DNA from: Bacteroidaceae bacterium
GTDB lineage: Bacteria > Bacteroidota > Bacteroidia > Bacteroidales > Bacteroidaceae
Length of the DNA: 34,791 nucleotides
Reading direction: 5' to 3'
Assembly: GCA_017453465.1 (NCBI GenBank)
Contig: JAFTEV010000009.1
Coordinates: forward strand, 1 to 34,791
The notes beneath the pieces are model-generated. The model saw only the letters and a program-made list of their open reading frames with translations. It was not told the DNA's origin and searched no databases. This document shows, piece by piece, positions 1-6,828 of the stretch (within the stretch, counting starts at the first letter, position 1; every line of letters begins with the position of its first letter). The position numbers were made by a program, and so were the translations under genes.

Positions 1-131
1 AACGTCAAATAATCAAGTCAAATGAGTGGATAAACGAACACTTTCGCGAGCCAACGATGCCCTTTGAGGCACTGAAACCAACTGAACTGATTCTGAAGGT
101 ACGGCTTCCACTCATAAATATTAATTTTTAG
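1..131 (+). CDS. C-terminal end of an unidentified protein (partial)
   Basis: An open frame runs from base 3 into the stop TAG at 129-131 and encodes 42 residues ending in KVRLPLININF. The start lies outside the window. The composition looks like real protein, with charged and aromatic residues such as NEWINEHFREP, but I do not recognise the family. It converges on the lipoprotein gene to its right, and a hairpin at 181-210 lies between the two stops. The region is AT-rich compared with the rest of the window. With so few residues, a chance open frame cannot be excluded. Confidence 0.35.
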   Translation, partial: RQIIKSNEWINEHFREPTMPFEALKPTELILKVRLPLININF

Positions 132-180
132 AACTCACCTATATAGATAGCTCAAAACATCATAATCTATCAATTAAAAC

Positions 181-210
181 AGCCACAATAGAAAAAAATC
201 CATTGTGGCT
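181..210 (-). terminator. Hairpin between convergent genes, likely terminator
   Basis: The arms agccacaat (181-189) and attgtggct (202-210) are perfect inverted repeats of 9 bp around a 12-nt A-rich loop. On the minus strand the hairpin is followed by gttttaatt, which suits an intrinsic terminator for the lipoprotein gene ending at 238. It could also act on the partial plus-strand gene. Confidence 0.5.
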
Positions 211-237
211 AAAATTGCTGAAAATGTAAAGTCTTTT

Positions 238-840
238 TTATTTTACTTCTGAGATTTCTCCGTCATCATTAACATAAAACACTTTCTTTTCAGGATTAGC
301 AACAAGATTATCTATATAGGCATTTACCATAGATGCAGAAACATATTGGTATGTTATTGTAGTCCCTAAAATATCGCCTCCTACACCTAAGTCATTTTTG
401 GATGAAAAAGCTTTTTTCTCTTTCTTTGAAGCTGACACAATACAAGAAATTCCATGTGCAAATATGAAAGAATCTTGTTCTTGCAAAACAGGCTGATTTT
501 CTTTTTTAACGTATTTCACAACCATACTTGACATTACACCCCAATCGTCTGCTAAAATAGATTTTGTCCAACTACAATTCAATATGGTTCTACGTATAGT
601 TACACCAGACATATTAACTTCCACATTGCCTTTCGACCAATCATTATCATTAATGACAATTTTTTCCTCTACACCATCTGCATTCGTAACTGTCACTTCT
701 GGTGTAACAAATTTCAACAAATCCTCGGAGCACTCCAAAGTATAAGCAAACTCTGCCTTTTTATCAGTAGAACAAGAAACCATACTGATTGATAGCAATA
801 AAAATGCTAACACCTTCAAATAAAAACTTTTTGTCATCAT
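238..840 (-). CDS. Putative lipoprotein of unknown function
   Basis: The product of about 200 residues starts with a classic lipoprotein signal: a basic start MMTKSF, a hydrophobic run (VLAFLLLSIS) and the lipobox-like MVSC, so Cys is at about residue 22-23. I chose the ATG pair at 840/837 because an upstream ATG at 909 would bury the signal peptide behind 23 extra residues. The mature part (about 178 residues) is acidic and mixed in composition, with no recognisable catalytic motif. The gene lies downstream of and on the same strand as the membrane protein starting at 1702. The gap is about 82 nt, or 13 nt if the 909 start is used, so the two are probably cotranscribed. Its function is unknown, and its AT-rich base content suggests accessory DNA. 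Confidence 0.6.
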   Translation of the reverse strand: MMTKSFYLKVLAFLLLSISMVSCSTDKKAEFAYTLECSEDLLKFVTPEVTVTNADGVEEKIVINDNDWSKGNVEVNMSGVTIRRTILNCSWTKSILADDWGVMSSMVVKYVKKENQPVLQEQDSFIFAHGISCIVSASKKEKKAFSSKNDLGVGGDILGTTITYQYVSASMVNAYIDNLVANPEKKVFYVNDDGEISEVK

Positions 841-922
841 TGTTTCAAACCCTGATTCGTGTCGGGCACAACTTTTTGTTATTAAAATCAGTTTTTCTAT
901 TCCATACAACTTTTATTTCTCA

Positions 923-1702
923 TTAGTTTTCAATCGCTTTTTCTTTGTGTAACAAATAAATATTTAGAGCCTTAAACAAAGCATAATTCACTTGGTGGGT
1001 AGAATAAAACTGATCAAAATAAGCATCTTCAAAAATTTTATCCTTTAAAAAATCCAATTTCCGTTTCTGACAGCTTTTTTCAGTTCCATATTTCGTCTGT
1101 ATAGCTAATAAACCATCGCGAATTTCCTCTTCCAGTTTTTTGCTCTTTTTTTTACGATAATGTACTTCTTTCATAGATATAGGATTTAATGCACAATTCA
1201 AAATAGGATCATTTGAAGTATGCAAAAAGCTTTTTTTATCATCTGTCACAGCTTCCGATATACTTATAAATTCATTTTGCAACATTATTGCACAATCCCA
1301 CCATTGACTAACTATAGATACAACAGAATCAACACCCATTTCTTTTACCATTTCATCCAGAGATACATTTGGTTTTTGTATCAGTGATACATAAGCCAAT
1401 TCCCAAGCATATATTCTGTTTTGAAGCATTCGTACCTGTTGTACTTCCTCTGTTGTTTCTAAAGAGTCTGGTAGAGTCACAGCTGTCCTAAAATGCTCTA
1501 ACTCTATTATATCATTATGCAATTTCTCTACTTTATTCGCAATTTTCAATCGTCCTTCAGCAGCCCATGCTCCTAATATAAAGGCTGCTATTATAGACAA
1601 TACAGTCAATACATTTTGAAAAGTGATCTTTTTCAAAATTTTTTGTAACACACTTTCTTCCTTTTCTAACTCTGTCAGACTTTTTTTGTTGTTCGTTTCC
1701 AT
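923..1702 (-). CDS. Single-pass membrane protein of unknown function with coiled-coil regions
   Basis: This protein of 259 residues has a lysine- and glutamate-rich cytoplasmic start, one transmembrane helix at about residues 29-48 (VLTVLSIIAAFILGAWAA), then a long helical, charged domain. The segment KIANKVEKLHNDIIELEHF just after the membrane looks like a coiled coil, and residues 180-200 are lysine-rich (RKKKSKKLEEE). There is no known catalytic motif. It is the upstream gene of a two-gene unit with the lipoprotein at 238-840, so the pair may work together in the envelope. This is inference from position only. No clear Bacteroidetes promoter box was found upstream. Confidence 0.6.
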   Translation of the reverse strand: METNNKKSLTELEKEESVLQKILKKITFQNVLTVLSIIAAFILGAWAAEGRLKIANKVEKLHNDIIELEHFRTAVTLPDSLETTEEVQQVRMLQNRIYAWELAYVSLIQKPNVSLDEMVKEMGVDSVVSIVSQWWDCAIMLQNEFISISEAVTDDKKSFLHTSNDPILNCALNPISMKEVHYRKKKSKKLEEEIRDGLLAIQTKYGTEKSCQKRKLDFLKDKIFEDAYFDQFYSTHQVNYALFKALNIYLLHKEKAIEN

Positions 1703-1801
1703 AATGTAATTGATATTTTTAAAGTTAATAATAAAAGCTTTTCGTTCTATGCGACAGCACTAACTTTAGGGAAAAAGAAAAGCGCAGCCTTCAATGTAAT
1801 T

Positions 1802-1920
1802 CCACTCAGGTCTGCGACAACCCTCAAAAACCTTACAGAGAAGCCCACGCTAAAAGCGTAGCTTCAATGGTTTTTGAGATTGCTCGTGAAAATCCGTGGT
1901 CGAGGTCGCAGTTCGAGTGG
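1802..1920. repeat. Cruciform-forming palindromic element, about 119 bp
   Basis: Nested inverted repeats span the element. The ends ccactc (1802-1807) and gagtgg (1915-1920) pair, then ctgcgac (1812-1818) with gtcgcag (1905-1911), then ctcaaaaacc (1823-1832) with ggtttttgag (1869-1878). The apex is gaagc/gcttc and acgct/agcgt around an AAA loop at 1852-1854. The layout suggests a MITE-like or REP-like element or a long RNA hairpin. It sits in the roughly 700-bp gene-free stretch between the accessory genes and dnaB. Confidence 0.55.
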
Positions 1921-2040
1921 AAAATTGAGCAAATAAAATGTCTGTGTTCCGAAGAACACGGCGCAAAGGTAGTAATTTTTATTTGAAACAAACAAATGTT
2001 TGCCAAGAAAAAATCTTGACAAAACAAAAAATTTTGATTC

Positions 2041-2160
2041 CGCATAGAATAATCTTAAAAGGTATTAGCAAAGGGACGCACTCGCGTAGGCAATCAATCC
2101 CAGACAATTGCCTACGCGGGAACGAAGCATTGCCTACGTGAGCGAGAGGCATTCTATACG
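2041..2160. repeat. Second palindromic element with nested inverted repeats
   Basis: The outer ends cgcatagaat (2041-2050) and attctatacg (2151-2160) pair with one mismatch. Inside, cgcgtaggcaat (2083-2094) and attgcctacgcg (2107-2118) form a perfect 12-bp stem with a 12-nt loop. A third copy, attgcctacg (2129-2138), offers an alternative pairing, and ctcgc/gcgag (2081-2085 and 2142-2146) add to it. The motif GCRTAGGCAA also forms the ends of the element at 25806-25923, so the two may be related. Confidence 0.5.
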
Positions 2161-2265
2161 TAAGGCTCTCAGTTTGTTTCTGCTGCGCATTGCAGATTGA
2201 TAATCAAGTCTGTTCTGTTGGGAAAGGGATGTTGTGCTACTGATGCCAACATTACTTAACACATT

Positions 2266-2297
2266 GCGGGTGCCTATCCTCACGGACGGGCACCCGC
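2266..2297. other. GC-rich hairpin
   Basis: The arms gcgggtgcc (2266-2274) and ggcacccgc (2289-2297) are perfect complements separated by a 14-nt loop. It lies about 115 bp beyond the dnaB stop. There is no clear T-run on either side, so it is a weak candidate for transcript-end processing rather than a canonical terminator. I see no gene between here and dnaB. Confidence 0.35.
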
Positions 2298-2412
2298 TCA
2301 AGCCTTTAAGATAAAAGTGAGAAAAATAGTGTTTTCATTCAATCTTACAACATACTCTCATACGAGATAAATCTTTTTTCTCACCGTTTGGAAAGCAGAA
2401 TTTTATCTAAGG

Positions 2413-3984
2413 CTAAAAGGGATAATCACCTTTTGCTGGATATAGGTCCCCAGGACCTAAGGCATCGAAGGCCGCGTCTTCGGTGGAAGAAGGAGCGGAC
2501 ACGTCGCTGTTCATCTTGGAGGAAGTCACCAGTTCTTCGTCCAGAGAGGCATCCGCGTCGCCAGCACCGATGTTCATGAAGCGCGCATACTGGCCTACGA
2601 AGCGCATCCGCACGTCACCCACGGCTCCGTTACGGTGCTTGGCAATGATGATTTCGGCAATGCCTTTCAGGTCGTTGCCGTAGGAGTCTTTGTATATCTT
2701 GTAGTATTCGGGGCGGTGAATGAAGCAGACCATGTCGGCATCCTGCTCGATGGCTCCCGACTCGCGCAGGTCGCTGAGCTGCGGACGCTTGCTGTCGGGC
2801 GTGTTCTCGGCATTGCCCACACGCTGCTCCACACTACGGTTGAGCTGCGAAAGGGCGATGATGGGGATGTTGAGTTCCTTGGCCAATCCCTTCAGCGAGC
2901 GCGAAATGGTGCTGACTTCTTCCTGGCGGGAGTTGTACGACATTCCGCTGGCGTTCATCAGCTGAAGGTAGTCGATGATGATGATTTTCACGCCGTAGTC
3001 GCGCACCAGTCGGCGTGCCTTGGTGCGAAGCTCAAAGACGGAGAGCGAGGGGGTGTCGTCGATGTAGAAAGGGGCGTGGAGCAGTTCGGTGATTTTGGTG
3101 TCGAGCTGTTCCCATTCGTAGGGAGCCAGCTGACCGCTCTTGATTTTTTCGCCCGTAATTTCGCAGACGTTCACAATCAGACGGTTTACGAGCTGCACAT
3201 TGGACATTTCGAGCGAGAACATCGCTACGGGAATCTTCTGGTCCACAGCCATGTTCTTGGCCATCGAAAGCACAAAGGCTGTCTTGCCCATTGCCGGACG
3301 TGCCGCAATGATGATGAGGTCGCTGTTTTGCCAGCCGCTGGTCATCTTGTCCAGTTTGTCGAAGCCAGAACTCAGGCCCGAAAGTCCGTCGGTGCGTGCA
3401 GCAGCCTTGCGCAAGAGGTCGTAAGCCTCCTGAATGACGGGGTCAATCTGCGTGAAGTCTTTCTTCATGTTCGACTTCGAGAGTTCAAACAGCTGCCCTT
3501 CGGCCTGCTGCATGAGTTCCTCAATGTCCTGGGCTTCGTCGAAGGCAGACCGCTGGATATTGCTTGTGTAGGTTATCAGTTCGCGTGCAAGGGCTTTCTG
3601 CGCAATGATGCGGGCATGAAACTCGATGTGGGCCGAACTCAGCACCTTGCGGCTCAGTTCGGTGATGGCCACAGGACCACCCACAAACTCCAGGTCACCC
3701 GTGCGGCGCAGCTGTTCGGTCACAGTCAAGATGTCCACTGGATGGTTCTCTGCGGCCAACGACTGGATGGCGGCAAAAATCTTCTGGTGCTTGGTGTCGT
3801 AGAATGATTGTGGCTTCAGATAGTCGGAAACCAGTCCAAAGGCATCGCGCTCTATCAGACAGGCACCAATGACAGCTTCCTCAAGCTCAAGAGCTTGTGG
3901 CTGCAATCGTCCTTGTTCGCTCAGTGCAGGAGCACTGGCTTGGTTCGTCCGTCGGTTGGAACTACGCCTGTTGGTTTCTGCCAT
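2413..3984 (-). CDS. dnaB: Replicative DNA helicase DnaB
   Basis: This 523-residue protein is the hexameric helicase that unwinds DNA at the replication fork and recruits primase. The N-terminal DnaB domain follows a basic, low-complexity start, beginning near residue 27 with LQPQALELEEAVIGACL. The RecA-like ATPase domain has a Walker A at residues 228-235 (ARPAMGKT) and a Walker B-like strand (KIIIIDYLQLM). Family motifs MFSLEMS, SQLNRSVEQR and DLRESGAIEQDADMV follow. The acidic tail is variable between species. Length is normal for the family and there is no intein. The gene is monocistronic by appearance: a promoter box lies 31-39 nt upstream of the ATG and prmA ends 126 nt further upstream. 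Confidence 0.98.
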   Translation of the reverse strand: MAETNRRSSNRRTNQASAPALSEQGRLQPQALELEEAVIGACLIERDAFGLVSDYLKPQSFYDTKHQKIFAAIQSLAAENHPVDILTVTEQLRRTGDLEFVGGPVAITELSRKVLSSAHIEFHARIIAQKALARELITYTSNIQRSAFDEAQDIEELMQQAEGQLFELSKSNMKKDFTQIDPVIQEAYDLLRKAAARTDGLSGLSSGFDKLDKMTSGWQNSDLIIIAARPAMGKTAFVLSMAKNMAVDQKIPVAMFSLEMSNVQLVNRLIVNVCEITGEKIKSGQLAPYEWEQLDTKITELLHAPFYIDDTPSLSVFELRTKARRLVRDYGVKIIIIDYLQLMNASGMSYNSRQEEVSTISRSLKGLAKELNIPIIALSQLNRSVEQRVGNAENTPDSKRPQLSDLRESGAIEQDADMVCFIHRPEYYKIYKDSYGNDLKGIAEIIIAKHRNGAVGDVRMRFVGQYARFMNIGAGDADASLDEELVTSSKMNSDVSAPSSTEDAAFDALGPGDLYPAKGDYPF

Positions 3985-4014
3985 GATTTCTCACTTCTAT
4001 CTGAAAAAAGTGAT

Positions 4015-4023
4015 GCAAAAATA
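4015..4023 (-). promoter_or_regulatory. Bacteroidetes -7 promoter box for dnaB
   Basis: On the minus strand the sequence reads TATTTTTGC, matching TAnnTTTGC exactly. Transcription would start near 4008, giving a leader of roughly 24 nt before the dnaB ATG at 3984. Confidence 0.6.
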
Positions 4024-4110
4024 CGGTCTTTTACCAACAGTATTGCAATGGGGCGTGCAAAAGTTATTAGAAAATTATCAACATTTCGACCCTAAACTGT
4101 TGACAAAATC

Positions 4111-4902
4111 CTACTTCAGCCGAAAGACAAGCACAGCCCAGTTGTTCTTTTCCATCTGCTCAATCAGCTGAAGTTTATATGCTTGTGCGGCTTCTGTCAC
4201 ACTGCTTGCATCTTCTGTGAAGAATCCAGAAGTTATCAACATTCCCCCTGCCAGCAAATGCTGAACATAGATGGGCAAATCGCGCAGGATAATGTTCTTG
4301 TGGATATTGGCAACGATGGTGGAAAACGTGCCACTGATGGCCGAAGCGTCGCCATGAATGGCCGTGACATTGGCTAACTGGTTCAAGGCAAAATTTTCCT
4401 TCGTATTGGCCACGCTCAGGTCGTCGATGTCGATGGCTACCACCTGCTCTGCCCCACTCCGCGCCATGGCTATGCCCAGCACGCCGGTGCCGCAGCCCAT
4501 GTCGAGCACACGCTGGCCGGTGAAGTCTTGCAGGCAAAGATACTCCACCAACTGATAGGTGGTCTCATGACTGCCCGAACCAAAAGCACCGTGAGGATTG
4601 AGCCGAATGTCAAAATCGCGTTCCAGCACGGGGTCGAAACTGTTCTGCTCCCATTCCACATTCCAGTCCTGGCTCTCGATGTTCTCCACATTATATATAA
4701 TATGGACGTTGGGAATGAAGAATTTCTCCACAACCTCCCGCACACACGGTTCCTGATAATCTGCCGCAGGGACGTATGCCTTCAGTCCCGTCTCTGTGTT
4801 TTCAAACGTGTCGAACCCCACTTCTCCCAGCATGGCCGAGAGCACATCCACAGCCTCCTCCGAATTGGGGGCGAGCGTAAAAGTAACTGCTTTGTATTCC
4901 AT
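4111..4902 (-). CDS. prmA: Ribosomal protein L11 methyltransferase PrmA
   Basis: This 263-residue SAM-dependent enzyme methylates ribosomal protein L11. The family signature NPHGAFGSGSHETT (about residues 102-115) corresponds to the DPGLAFGTGTHPTT motif. It is followed by the SAM-binding glycine loop LDMGCGTGVLGIA (about residues 133-145) and the active-site strand IVANIHKNI, the counterpart of the VVANI motif. The protein is slightly shorter than the E. coli enzyme because the N-terminal substrate-recognition domain is compact, as is usual in this phylum. The gene lies upstream of dnaB on the same strand, with a promoter of its own about 100 nt upstream. Confidence 0.93.
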   Translation of the reverse strand: MEYKAVTFTLAPNSEEAVDVLSAMLGEVGFDTFENTETGLKAYVPAADYQEPCVREVVEKFFIPNVHIIYNVENIESQDWNVEWEQNSFDPVLERDFDIRLNPHGAFGSGSHETTYQLVEYLCLQDFTGQRVLDMGCGTGVLGIAMARSGAEQVVAIDIDDLSVANTKENFALNQLANVTAIHGDASAISGTFSTIVANIHKNIILRDLPIYVQHLLAGGMLITSGFFTEDASSVTEAAQAYKLQLIEQMEKNNWAVLVFRLK

Positions 4903-5003
4903 TACATTGCCTTTTTAAAAGAATCGTTTTAACAAGAAAACTCCTCCCAAAAGAATATATTTCTTTCTATTAGCTCCATAAGCAAATGCCACGTTTCCGG
5001 CCA

Positions 5004-5011
5004 CAAAGATA
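5004..5011 (-). promoter_or_regulatory. Bacteroidetes -7 promoter box for prmA
   Basis: The minus strand reads TATCTTTG, an exact TAnnTTTG. A start near 4997 gives a leader of about 95 nt. It diverges from the RNA promoter at 5116-5124. Confidence 0.45.
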
Positions 5012-5115
5012 TATATAAATTTTGGATTTTTTACGCATGGTGAAAATAAAAACTTTTTACAGAGGAAAATTACAAAAAATTCAGTCCAAATCTTGCACAA
5101 ACAGAAAAAAACTTA

Positions 5116-5124
5116 TACTTTTGC
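5116..5124 (+). promoter_or_regulatory. Promoter of the structured RNA
   Basis: TACTTTTGC matches TAnnTTTGC exactly. A TTGC at 5092-5095, 20 nt upstream, can serve as the -33 element. Transcription should begin near 5131, 440 nt before the first credible start codon, which argues that the primary product is an RNA. Confidence 0.65.
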
Positions 5125-5130
5125 AGCGGA

Positions 5131-5488
5131 TTCCATTGTGCCAGCAATGCAATAAGTGCAAAAACTGGACAGACTGGATTCCACATAATATAGAAAGCGT
5201 TTACTTACGCTTTGTTCTTGGCGTTTCAAAGTCTCGCAAACTTGAATTGTTATACAGGACAAGGCAACAGTAGATGACTATGGGGATATGTCAACATATC
5301 AAGCCCTCATTGTACTCGCTTGTATAGGTAATAAAATGTGCTTATATGATTCAGTAGTACAAAGAGAGGGCTAATATTTGCATATTCAGCGTAGGCTTCT
5401 GCGTGTTGCTCGTTCTTATGACAATGGGCAATGCGAGACGCCTTGAAACGCAGGACGGGTAACAAGTACAGACTCCTGCGCTTTTTTA
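5131..5488 (+). ncRNA. Putative free-standing structured RNA, about 355 nt
   Basis: The interval begins just after a strong promoter box, ends in an intrinsic terminator and has no convincing ORF. A long-range helix closes most of it: gcgtttcaa (5221-5229) pairs with ttgaaacgc (5443-5451), and tctcgc (5232-5237) pairs with gcgaga (5433-5438). Inside are further stems. These are gatatg/catatc (5285-5300), gccctc with gagggc and ttgtac with gtacaa (5303-5315 with 5357-5371), and ttgctcgtt/aatgggcaa (around 5407-5432, including G-U pairs). A small hairpin aaagcg/cgcttt (5194-5213) lies 5' of the main helix. I do not see the conserved cores of RNase P RNA or tmRNA (no tag ORF). The promoter-to-terminator design resembles Bacteroidales-restricted RNAs such as the Bacteroidales-1 motif. 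Membership cannot be confirmed by eye. Confidence 0.6.
5449..5488 (+). terminator. Intrinsic terminator of the structured RNA
   Basis: The arms cgcagga (5449-5455) and tcctgcg (5474-5480) are perfect complements and are followed directly by ctttttta. The 5' arm overlaps the last bases of the long-range helix by three nucleotides, so folding of the RNA and termination may be coupled. Confidence 0.75.
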
Positions 5489-5572
5489 TATCATGTATAA
5501 AACACTTTTGTTCCACCACCATTTCCAGTGCCTTGGCGTGGGGAGACCGACAAGACACACAAATCTATCAAT

Positions 5573-5973
5573 ATGAAAATACCTCTATGCTTTCGTGCTG
5601 CTGCGCTGGCCCTGTTTCTGGCTACCGCTGCACAGGCACAAACCATGTACAATGTCCAATACTGGATGGAAAAGGCAACTACACCGAAGCCGCCAAATGT
5701 CTTCGTCCTCTGGCCGACGGCGGCAATGCCGAGGCGCAGACTCTGGCTGCCCAACTTTTCTTTGAGGGCAAGGGCGTAACGAAGAACGAGGCGCAGGGCG
5801 TAAAGTATGCAACACAGGCGGCAAAACAAGGCCATGAAGACTCGGACACCGTCACAGAGGTTTTCACTTTGGAATGTCAGCCTGGCGATATGGACGAAGA
5901 TGGCCGCATCAGCGTGGGAGACATCACACGTCTAATTGAACAATATCTACACCAGACAGGCGAGTCCAAATAA
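5573..5973 (+). pseudogene. Secreted Sel1-repeat/dockerin-like protein, frameshifted
   Basis: The ATG at 5573 opens a clean signal peptide (MKIPLCFRAAALALFLATAAQAQ) and continues TMYNVQYW. In that frame the protein then loses sense and stops at 5777-5779. The neighbouring frame (-1) continues from about 5660 with a Sel1 (TPR-like) repeat: GKGNYTEAAKCLRPLADGG, then EAQTLAAQLFFEGKGVTKNEAQGVKYATQAAKQGH. It ends with a calcium-loop, dockerin-like tail (GDMDEDGRISVGDI) and stops at 5971-5973. The switch lies near ATGGAAAAGG (5666-5675). The simplest reading is a one-base indel, either a pseudogene or a sequence error. A programmed -1 shift on the A-run is possible but the heptamer is not canonical. 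The intact product would be about 132 residues, secreted. Confidence 0.6.
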
Positions 5974-5982
5974 AGAGCGTAA

Positions 5983-6828
5983 TTACTCTTTATCTTTTGC
6001 CCGTTGTCCCAATGTCATCTTCACCAGCTGGTCGTAGGAGCCGTTGAAGACATTGACATCCACGTAGCCACGTATGCCGTCGATGCGTCCGGCATCGGTG
6101 TGCTGCCAGAAGTGCCAAGGTCCCTTGTAGGTGAGAGAGTCCACGTAGTAGTGGGCAATCCAGTAGGGATAGCGGTCGAAGTCTTTGGTGTTGAGATAGG
6201 AAGTCTTGAACTTGTAGGAGGTGTAAAGGATGGGAGTCACGCCATAGTGCTGCTCCACGATGTCCAGCCATGTGCGCACAGCGGAGCGCAGTTGCTGAGG
6301 CTGCAGGTCGCCCAGTGTCTCCACGTCGAGCACGGGGGGCAGGTCCTCGTCCTCCAGCTGCACAATCTTGCAGAAGAACTTGGCTTGCCGGGCGGCTGGG
6401 GTCTTGGTGCTGAAGAAGTGGTATGCCCCACGCACGATGTTGTTCTTGCGGGCGTTGTAGAAGTTCTGGTTGAAGTTTTCGTCAATGATGTCGGTGCCCT
6501 CAGTGGCCTTGACGAAGATGAAACTGAGGGGTTCGCCCTGCAAGCGTGCATTGCGCAGGTGTTCCCAGTCGATTTCCTCCTGATAGTGGCTCACGTCTAT
6601 GCCGCGCACGTTCCCTTCCGGATAGGTCACGGTGCCGTAGAGGGCTTTCCAGCGAATGGAATAAGGCGAGACAAAGGTGCGATAAAAGAAAACAACATAG
6701 ATGAGGACTACCACAAAGAGTAGTCCCCACAACAGAAAAGAAGGAATGCGACGCAGGGGATTCTTGCTGTTTCGGCTCCGTCTGGTCGCCCTCCTTCTTA
6801 CCGATTGTTTCTTTTTCGTCTGAACCAT
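5983..6828 (-). CDS. Membrane-anchored GH25 lysozyme
   Basis: This 281-residue protein has an arginine/lysine-rich N-terminus and one membrane helix at about residues 30-49, followed by a glycoside hydrolase family 25 domain. Members cleave the N-acetylmuramyl bond of peptidoglycan. Visible family motifs are RGIDVSHYQ with the active-site Asp at about 78, FVKATEGTD, RGAYHFFS, and PPVLDVET with Asp168 and Glu170. DVNVFNG occurs near the end. The catalytic domain should face the periplasm. The ATG directly abuts the TAA of the phosphofructokinase gene (6829-6831), so the two are almost certainly on one transcript, although their functions seem unrelated. Confidence 0.92.
   Translation of the reverse strand: MVQTKKKQSVRRRATRRSRNSKNPLRRIPSFLLWGLLFVVVLIYVVFFYRTFVSPYSIRWKALYGTVTYPEGNVRGIDVSHYQEEIDWEHLRNARLQGEPLSFIFVKATEGTDIIDENFNQNFYNARKNNIVRGAYHFFSTKTPAARQAKFFCKIVQLEDEDLPPVLDVETLGDLQPQQLRSAVRTWLDIVEQHYGVTPILYTSYKFKTSYLNTKDFDRYPYWIAHYYVDSLTYKGPWHFWQHTDAGRIDGIRGYVDVNVFNGSYDQLVKMTLGQRAKDKE

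Noticed and set aside
2635-3807. Long open frame (390 codons) on the plus strand across dnaB
   Set aside because: It lies wholly inside the well-supported dnaB gene on the other strand and its product has no domain; it is a shadow of GC-biased codons.
5131-5488. Identification as RNase P RNA, tmRNA or 6S RNA
   Set aside because: I could not find the conserved GAGGAAAGTCC core of RNase P or a tag ORF, and the multi-branched layout is unlike 6S.
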